From Methanobrevibacter sp. (GTDB taxonomy: Archaea; Methanobacteriota; Methanobacteria; Methanobacteriales; Methanobacteriaceae), in NCBI GenBank assembly GCA_009784145.1, contig WRCI01000112.1:1-5488 (forward strand): 5,488 bases of DNA, given 5' to 3'. Both the position numbers and the translations under genes were made by a program. The notes under the pieces are model-generated. The model searched no databases and was not told the DNA's origin. It saw only the letters and a program-made list of their open reading frames with translations. Below, piece by piece: positions 1 to 3,712 of the stretch; positions within the stretch are counted from its first letter, which is position 1; each line of letters opens with the position of its first letter.

Positions 1-117
1 AATTATTTTTATAAATTATTTTTATAAATTATTTTTATAAATTATTTTTATAAATTATTTTTATAAATTATTTTTATAAATTATTTTTATAAATTATTTT
101 TATAAATTATTTTTATA
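1..117. repeat. 13-bp AT-only tandem repeat, nine perfect copies
   Basis: The unit AATTATTTTTATA is repeated nine times without a mismatch and breaks down at 118. The array begins at the first base of the window, so its true length is unknown. Every unit junction contains the palindrome TTTATAAA, which resembles an archaeal TATA box, and each unit has a T5 run. The 13-bp period is neither a codon multiple nor a DNA helical repeat, which argues against coding. There are no unique spacers, so it is not a CRISPR array. It is best called a minisatellite in an intergenic region; its role, if any, is unknown. Confidence 0.97.
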
Positions 118-229
118 AAAAATCATATAAATTAAATATAAGTTTTACTATAAATTGTATTAATATAAATAATTAAAAAAAAATATAATATTAATATTAA
201 AAAAATATTAAAAAATTAATTATTTAAGA

Positions 230-240
230 ATATAAAATAT
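230..240 (+). promoter_or_regulatory. Possible TATA box for the micropeptide-ribH unit
   Basis: GAATATAAAAT lies about 55-65 bases before the TTG start at 294. An archaeal TATA box here would place transcription start about 25 bases downstream, near 258-262, leaving a leader long enough to contain the AGGAGG site. The surrounding DNA is so AT-rich that TATA-like strings occur by chance, so the call is weak. Confidence 0.3.
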
Positions 241-243
241 TTT

Positions 244-264
244 AGTTAAAATAAAAATTTAACT
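244..264. promoter_or_regulatory. Inverted repeat AGTTAAA-N7-TTTAACT, possible operator or leader hairpin
   Basis: Seven-base perfect arms (244-250 and 258-264) flank a seven-base A-rich loop, ending 16 bases before the AGGAGG site. The dyad overlaps the start point expected from the TATA-like element at 230-240. It could therefore be a repressor site or a small hairpin in the leader. The arms are AT-rich, so chance is a real alternative. Confidence 0.3.
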
Positions 265-280
265 TATCAAATACTTGATT

Positions 281-286
281 AGGAGG
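281..286 (+). promoter_or_regulatory. Strong ribosome binding site AGGAGG
   Basis: A perfect AGGAGG stands seven bases before the TTG at 294. In such AT-rich surroundings this is strong evidence that the short frame starting at TTG is translated. The nearby ATG at 299 is in another frame that ends after 15 codons. Confidence 0.85.
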
Positions 287-293
287 CATAAAA

Positions 294-395
294 TTGGAAT
301 GGATAAAAATAGCAGCCATTATTTTAATTTTAATTATGGTATTTAGTGCAGTAGCTGGATTTGCAGTGTATTTCTTCGTGCCTGCAGCTGGATAA
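294..395 (+). CDS. 33-residue single-span membrane peptide
   Basis: An unrecognised micropeptide of 33 codons plus TAA, starting with TTG behind a perfect AGGAGG at ideal spacing. The peptide begins MEWIKIAA and ends FFVPAAG. Residues 5-29 or so form one continuous hydrophobic stretch rich in Ile, Leu, Val and Ala; a lone Lys at position 5 and Glu at 2 precede it. This fits a single transmembrane helix or an uncleaved signal-anchor, with almost nothing outside the membrane. Its GC content is visibly higher than the flanking spacers, as expected for real coding sequence. It lies 69 bp before ribH on the same strand and may share its transcript, but nothing links it to riboflavin synthesis. The function is unknown; candidates are a small membrane-complex subunit or a regulatory micropeptide. 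Confidence comes mainly from the start site and the hydrophobic pattern. Confidence 0.75.
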   Translation: MEWIKIAAIILILIMVFSAVAGFAVYFFVPAAG

Positions 396-464
396 TAAAA
401 TTTAAGAACTTATTAATGAAAAATAATTATAAACATGACTTTAATTTAAATAAGAGGAATCATT

Positions 465-881
465 ATGGTAAAATATAAAATAGGGGCTGTAGTAGCTGAA
501 TTTAATTATGATTTAACACATATGATGTTAGAATTAGCTAGAGAAGAAGCAAAAATTAGAGATTGTGAGATTGTGCAAGTAGTTCCTGTTCCAGGAGTTT
601 TTGATATGCCTTTAGCTATTAAAAAATTACTAGAAAAAGATGGTATTGATACAGTAATCACTCTTGGTGCAGTTATAGAAGGATCAACTGACCATGATCA
701 AATTGTAGCTCAACATGCTTCAAGAAAAATAGCTGATCTTTCCTTAGAGTTTGAAAAGCCAGTGGCTCTTGGAATAAGTGGTCCTGGAATGACCAGATTA
801 GATGCGCATAAACGTGTTGAATATGGTAAAAGAGCTGTTGAAGCAGCTGTTAAAATGTGTGATCGTTTAAAAGAAATTTAA
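465..881 (+). CDS. ribH: 6,7-dimethyl-8-ribityllumazine synthase (archaeal type)
   Basis: Cytoplasmic enzyme of riboflavin synthesis. It condenses 5-amino-6-ribitylaminouracil with 3,4-dihydroxy-2-butanone 4-phosphate to give 6,7-dimethyl-8-ribityllumazine, the substrate of riboflavin synthase. In methanogens this feeds FMN/FAD and the deazaflavin cofactor pathway shares the ribitylaminouracil precursor. Its 138 residues match archaeal lumazine synthases, which are shorter than most bacterial ones. Visible motifs are the aromatic substrate-binding segment FNYDLT (13-18), VPGVFDMP (42-49), and GAVIEGSTDHD (68-78), where H77 is in the place of the catalytic histidine. GISGPGMT (103-110) and a conserved Arg in the DAHKR segment near 117 follow. 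The start is ATG with GAGG (454-457) seven bases upstream. The related archaeal riboflavin synthase is a paralogue, but the VPGVFDMP and STDHD segments favour RibH. T-rich sequence follows the stop. Confidence 0.95.
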   Translation: MVKYKIGAVVAEFNYDLTHMMLELAREEAKIRDCEIVQVVPVPGVFDMPLAIKKLLEKDGIDTVITLGAVIEGSTDHDQIVAQHASRKIADLSLEFEKPVALGISGPGMTRLDAHKRVEYGKRAVEAAVKMCDRLKEI

Positions 882-888
882 TAAATTA

Positions 889-912
889 ATTTTTATTATT
901 TCTTATTTTTAT
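889..912 (+). terminator. T-rich tract after ribH
   Basis: Eight bases after the ribH stop, the + strand runs ATTTTTATTATTTC and then TTATTTTTAT. Archaeal RNA polymerase terminates at such oligo-T stretches without needing a hairpin. The whole spacer is AT-rich, so the exact end point cannot be fixed. Confidence 0.4.
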
Positions 913-1013
913 ATATCATGATTAATTTAAAATATATTAATTTAAGATATATAAATTAATTTTTATATATTAATTTAATAAATTTAATTTAAAATATTAA
1001 TCTAAAATATATA

Positions 1014-1053
1014 AATTTTTTAATTTTTAAAATAATTTTTTAATTTTTAAAAT
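1014..1053. repeat. Perfect 20-bp tandem duplication
   Basis: AATTTTTTAATTTTTAAAAT occurs at 1014-1033 and again, unchanged, at 1034-1053. It consists only of A and T. It is probably a slippage product in non-coding DNA. Confidence 0.9.
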
Positions 1054-1069
1054 ATTGTATATTTTTATA

Positions 1070-1250
1070 TTTAGAATATGGATAAATAGCTTTATAATAA
1101 CATTTAGAATAAAATATAATCTTATATTTAAAATATAAAATATAAATAATATTTAGAGAATATAGAAAGATAATATTATATTTAGAATATAGAATATAAA
1201 ATAATATTAAAAAAAAATAAAATATATAATATAAAATTATATTTAGAATA
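1070..1250 (+). repeat. Dispersed TTTAGAATA direct repeats
   Basis: Exact TTTAGAATA occurs at 1070-1078, 1103-1111, 1181-1189 and 1242-1250, with a variant TTTAGAGAATA at 1152-1162. Most copies sit within a longer ATATTTAGAATATA-like context. All are in the same orientation, upstream of the methanogenesis marker gene. They may be decayed tandem repeats or binding sites; the sequence does not decide. Confidence 0.6.
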
Positions 1251-1266
1251 TAAATGTTTTATTTTA

Positions 1267-1274
1267 TTATAAAT
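1267..1274 (+). promoter_or_regulatory. Possible TATA box of the marker 11 gene
   Basis: TTATAAAT is centred about 23 bases before the ATG at 1294. That spacing would start transcription at or next to the ATG and so give a leaderless or nearly leaderless mRNA. This agrees with the lack of a convincing ribosome binding site (only TGGT at 1286-1289). Chance TATA strings are common here. Confidence 0.3.
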
Positions 1275-1293
1275 AAATTAAAAACTGGTTTTT

Positions 1294-2232
1294 ATGGAAA
1301 TTTTAACCCCCCAAGATTTAAAAAAGAAATTTAATGACCCATGGATAGCTCCATATGAAAAAGTCATAACTATGGTTGATAAAGATTTAGTTGAGATTGT
1401 TGAATATCATCCATGTATTTCTGGTTCTCATTGGCTTATAAATCAGTATAAAAACACTAGTAAGTTAATTTTAAATGCTTATAGAGATGGAAATAAACAA
1501 ATTTTCCTAGCAAAAGTTGGAAAAGAACCACTTGATTTAAAAGCTAGTATCAATGCAGCTGGAATAGAAGAAGTAGCTATTGATAGTGAAAATAATACTG
1601 TTAAAGTTGTTCATGGTGGATTAGCTGGTGCTGGTGTTGGAGCTGGAATGTGTCGTGGAATGGGTGAAGGTATAAAACAAGTTGAGATTTATGAAAAAGG
1701 TGGTGGATCAAAACTTGGAAAAGCCGCAGTTATAACTCCAATAATGGAAAAAGTAATTATTGGTATTGATGATACTGATACGAAAGATGAAGGAGCTACT
1801 TGGACTATGGCTCATAATGTTGGAGTGGAGTTAAAAAATGAAGGCTTTGAATATTTAGACCATGTTATTGTTCAATTATATCCACATAACCCCCATAAAA
1901 CTCAAAATTGTGTTTCAATAGCTTTAACATTTGCAGTATTTCCTGAAGATAAGGAAAAACTAATAAAAAGAACTGTTGAACTACTTAAAAGAGATACTCT
2001 TTCTGATAAAACAGCTATAGCTATTTTAGAAGGTCTTACCATACCAGAAGAATTATTTGACTATTCAATGAAAACTAAAACCACTATGATGACTGTTGAA
2101 GAGGCTGAAAAAGTAGCTAAAGATTTAAGCATTCCTTTAATAGCTGTTACTGGAGATCATGGGAAAATTGGTGCTTTAGCTGCTCTTGGGCTTTACAACA
2201 ATTTAGATGAAGCAGTGAAAGTTTATTATTGA
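1294..2232 (+). CDS. Methanogenesis marker protein 11
   Basis: A 312-residue cytoplasmic protein that I recognise as methanogenesis marker protein 11, a family found in methanogens and anaerobic methane oxidisers; I know of no established biochemical role. The N-terminal half has a Gly-rich segment at 107-126 with a Cys at 120. The C-terminal half starts with IGIDDTDT (156-163) and continues with YPHNPHKTQNC (196-206) and a DHGKIGALAALG segment ending at 299. The IDDTD and GxIGALAALG elements resemble those of TiaS, the archaeal enzyme that uses ATP to attach agmatine to C34 of tRNA-Ile2. A nucleotide-binding or phosphotransfer role is therefore a reasonable inference, but tRNA modification is not shown. 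The ATG start has only a weak TGGT upstream and may be leaderless. It converges on the STAS-like gene across 52 bp, with no obvious strong terminator between. It is not to be mistaken for TiaS itself, which is longer and has further domains. Confidence 0.88.
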   Translation: MEILTPQDLKKKFNDPWIAPYEKVITMVDKDLVEIVEYHPCISGSHWLINQYKNTSKLILNAYRDGNKQIFLAKVGKEPLDLKASINAAGIEEVAIDSENNTVKVVHGGLAGAGVGAGMCRGMGEGIKQVEIYEKGGGSKLGKAAVITPIMEKVIIGIDDTDTKDEGATWTMAHNVGVELKNEGFEYLDHVIVQLYPHNPHKTQNCVSIALTFAVFPEDKEKLIKRTVELLKRDTLSDKTAIAILEGLTIPEELFDYSMKTKTTMMTVEEAEKVAKDLSIPLIAVTGDHGKIGALAALGLYNNLDEAVKVYY

Positions 2233-2284
2233 ATTTAAAACATTCCATATTTATGTTCTTCATCATATTACATTAATTTAAATA

Positions 2285-2557
2285 TTAACTTAAACTGAAA
2301 CTTCGTTCAATCATTTTAAGTAGAGGCATTATTTCTTCAGGAATATTGACTTCTATTATATTTTTTTCAGTCTTTATTTTCTGATTAACATACTCTTGAG
2401 TAAAAGAGCGACTCATAAAAACAACATTCTCAAAATCTATTTTAATATCTTTTTCAGGTGTTTTATTAATCTCATTAAAAAGCTCAGTTGCTGCTGAATT
2501 CAACTCTAATGATGAATTAACTGAATCTTTTATTTTTATTGTGTATATATCACTCAT
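2285..2557 (-). CDS. STAS-like (DUF4325) small protein
   Basis: About 90 residues, all within a compact alpha/beta fold expected to be cytoplasmic. Numbering from the longer 92-residue form, the core motif IDFENVVFMSRSFTQEY (42-58) matches the DUF4325 STAS-like pattern of a hydrophobic strand, then Ser-rich turn, then helix. S51 and S53 are where anti-sigma-factor antagonists of the SpoIIAA type carry their phosphorylated serine; phosphorylation here is inference. Start choice: there are two ATGs, at 2563 and 2557. GAGG (2568-2565) is one base from the first and seven bases from the second, so I prefer 2557. The gene follows the GHKL ATPase after only six bases, with the ribosome binding site immediately after the upstream stop, implying translational coupling. 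It most likely acts as substrate, partner or regulator of that ATPase. The biological process is unknown. Confidence 0.8.
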   Translation of the reverse strand: MSDIYTIKIKDSVNSSLELNSAATELFNEINKTPEKDIKIDFENVVFMSRSFTQEYVNQKIKTEKNIIEVNIPEEIMPLLKMIERSFSLS

Positions 2558-2564
2558 AGACATG

Positions 2565-2568
2565 CCTC
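2565..2568 (-). promoter_or_regulatory. Ribosome binding site GAGG deciding the STAS-like start
   Basis: GAGG lies just after the TAG stop of the ATPase gene (2572-2570). It is seven bases from ATG 2557 but one base from ATG 2563, which favours the inner start and coupling to upstream translation. Confidence 0.6.
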
Positions 2569-2569
2569 G

Positions 2570-3397
2570 CTATCTGTTATATTTATAAGGATTATTTTGA
2601 AAAATGAAAATCAAATCATGGATATTTTGAACTTGATTTTTATTCAACCTTACTGATATCAAAGTCCCCTTGAATATATTATTATTATCTAATTCCATAT
2701 ATTTATATTTTTTTGGACTTTCTATATGGAGACAAGCTCCACCAGAAACAATTAAAGCACTTCCACCATTTCCTTCAACAACTAATTTTAATGTACTCCA
2801 TAATCCATTACCTCTTTTTAATCTATCATTAGATTTTGTAGAGTTATTACTAATAGCCATTTCAATTGCATGGCATGAATTATCAAAATCCATTCCAGAT
2901 TTTTTAAATCTTCCAGGTATAGACACCCCATCATCCATAACACAAATATCTAACTTTTCAGAAGAGGTGTGTTTTTGTGCATAAATATGACCTTGACTAG
3001 CTAACTTTTCTTCGAAGGGAGTATGATTGTAGATATTGTTGATTAATTCAACTAATATATGTCTTAAGACAAAAAACCCACCATAATCATTGTCATTAAT
3101 TATTTTTGCAATAGTATGGCCTAATTCTCTATTTTGACTTTCTTTTTCCGAGTAAGGAAGAGTTGTATATGGGATGTTAGTATCAATAGATTGTTTATTT
3201 AGTATTCTTTGAATATCTTCATGAATATTGGTGTGAGTAATTATTTTTTTAATTCCCCTTTTTTTAAACTCACAAAGTAAAGGAATCACAGTTGTTGGAT
3301 TTAAAAACTCATAATTGCTAATATTTACATGGTTTAAATTATCACAGTCTTTCATTATCCTTTCAAACTTTTTATAATCTTGATATAAACTTTGCAT
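2570..3397 (-). CDS. GHKL-family ATPase with STAS-like N-terminal region
   Basis: A 275-residue soluble protein with a histidine-kinase-like ATP-binding domain in its C-terminal half. The N box is ELINNIYNH (117-125, with E117 and N121), the G1 box is DDGVSIPG (155-162) and the G2 box is RGNGL (195-199). GTLISVRL (244-251) forms the usual last strand. There is no phospho-acceptor histidine helix, no sensor domain and no membrane segment, so it is not an ordinary sensor kinase. It looks more like RsbW/SpoIIAB-type protein kinases or other GHKL ATPases. Residues about 20-70 (VNIS, then FLNPTT and a helix, then GIKKIITHTN) look like a STAS-type strand-turn-helix-strand unit; this is my own reading and less certain. 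The ATG at 3397 is preceded by GGTGAG (3406-3401), complementary to the archaeal 16S 3' end. It heads a two-gene operon with the DUF4325 protein. Substrate and process are unknown; a stress, phage-response or signalling switch is possible. Confidence 0.8.
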   Translation of the reverse strand: MQSLYQDYKKFERIMKDCDNLNHVNISNYEFLNPTTVIPLLCEFKKRGIKKIITHTNIHEDIQRILNKQSIDTNIPYTTLPYSEKESQNRELGHTIAKIINDNDYGGFFVLRHILVELINNIYNHTPFEEKLASQGHIYAQKHTSSEKLDICVMDDGVSIPGRFKKSGMDFDNSCHAIEMAISNNSTKSNDRLKRGNGLWSTLKLVVEGNGGSALIVSGGACLHIESPKKYKYMELDNNNIFKGTLISVRLNKNQVQNIHDLIFIFQNNPYKYNR

Positions 3398-3420
3398 TAT
3401 CTCACCATAGGTAGTATATT

Positions 3421-3430
3421 TTTATATAAA
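3421..3430. promoter_or_regulatory. Palindromic TATA element between divergent genes
   Basis: TTTATATAAA is a perfect 10-bp palindrome and a good archaeal TATA box on both strands. Its centre is about 28 bases from the ATPase ATG at 3397. On the other strand it is 25 bases from the ATG at 3450, the spacing typical of leaderless archaeal transcripts. It could therefore drive both divergent units. No start-site data are available, so this is positional inference. Confidence 0.45.
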
Positions 3431-3463
3431 ATTAGTTTTATCCAAGCTTATGAAAAGTAATAT

Positions 3464-3470
3464 AAAAAAC
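3464..3470 (+). other. In-phase slippery heptamer A-AAA-AAC
   Basis: Reading from ATG 3450, the zero-frame codons ATA AAA AAC create A-AAA-AAC exactly in the phase used for -1 ribosomal frameshifting. A -1 slip continues with CCA at 3470 in the frame of the 75-codon gene. The motif is seen directly. Whether it shifts ribosomes, marks a one-base deletion from A7, or is chance in A-rich DNA is not decided. Confidence 0.4.
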
Positions 3471-3484
3471 CATTTATTCAGATA

Positions 3485-3712
3485 TTGAAAATACAATCAA
3501 GTATTGGGAAATATGCATTGAATTATAAATCAGAAATTGTAAAGATGTTATATGGTGTTCAACACAAACTTTCAATGGAAGAATTTGAAAAACAAGCTAA
3601 AATAGATAATGAAACAATAGGAAAATATACAGATGAAGAAATAGATAAAATGTTTGAAACAGATGTTCCAGATATTTCTTTAGATGAATTAGAAAGAAAA
3701 TTAAGTATTTAG
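3485..3712 (+). CDS. Small protein of unknown function, start uncertain
   Basis: 75 codons if read from TTG at 3485. I recognise no family. The product is soluble, without signal or membrane segment. The first third is basic and the rest becomes acidic and helix-prone, as in SMEEFEKQAK, YTDEEIDKMFE and SLDELERKL. That composition looks like real coding sequence, but the TTG has no ribosome binding site. An ATG at 3450, well placed under the TATA palindrome, opens a 12-codon frame whose TGA (3486-3488) overlaps the TTG. The two frames are joined by A6 followed by C at 3464-3470, so either a one-base indel, a -1 frameshift or translational coupling could supply the true start. Another option is a late start at ATG 3545. 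The end overlaps the convergent glycosyltransferase gene by 12 bp. Being divergent from the ATPase operon, it may belong to that system, but this is only suggested by position. Confidence 0.55.
   Translation: MKIQSSIGKYALNYKSEIVKMLYGVQHKLSMEEFEKQAKIDNETIGKYTDEEIDKMFETDVPDISLDELERKLSI

Larger units (their letters stand above)
118..280. other. AT-rich non-coding leader upstream of the micropeptide and ribH
   Basis: Almost only A and T, with stops in all frames and no supportable gene. It holds the short palindrome AATATTAATATT (187-198), an A-rich TATA-like stretch near 231-240 and a 7-bp inverted repeat at 244-264. It is the likely promoter and 5' leader region of the downstream + strand genes. 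Confidence 0.6.
882..1293. other. 412-bp gene-free AT-rich spacer with degenerate repeats
   Basis: No reading frame of useful length and no ribosome binding site in either direction. It contains a 15-bp near-duplicate (921-935 and 936-950, one mismatch), a perfect 20-bp tandem duplication (1014-1053) and repeated TTTAGAATA strings between 1070 and 1250. I see no tRNA cloverleaf or GC-rich structured RNA; in AT-rich archaeal genomes such RNAs stand out by higher GC. The last 30 bases must hold the promoter of the methanogenesis marker gene. Confidence 0.6.

Noticed and set aside
1..117. CRISPR array
   Set aside because: The repeats are directly adjoining 13-mers without unique spacers, and no cas genes are present.
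299..346. Alternative ATG start after the AGGAGG site
   Set aside because: The ATG at 299 is in another frame that stops after 15 codons and gives no coherent product; TTG 294 has the better spacing and a membrane-helix product.
919..960. Short ATG frame in the spacer after ribH
   Set aside because: Only 13 codons, AT-only composition and no ribosome binding site.
2233..2284. Bidirectional hairpin terminator between the convergent genes
   Set aside because: I found only weak AT-rich inverted matches and no clear oligo-T run in either direction, so no terminator is called.
2670..2984. 104-codon open frame on the + strand
   Set aside because: It lies wholly opposite the ATPase gene, whose N, G1 and G2 boxes are intact. 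No family pattern or ribosome binding site supports it.
2570..3397. Sensor histidine kinase
   Set aside because: There is no dimerisation/phospho-acceptor helix with a conserved histidine, no sensor or membrane segment and no response regulator nearby.
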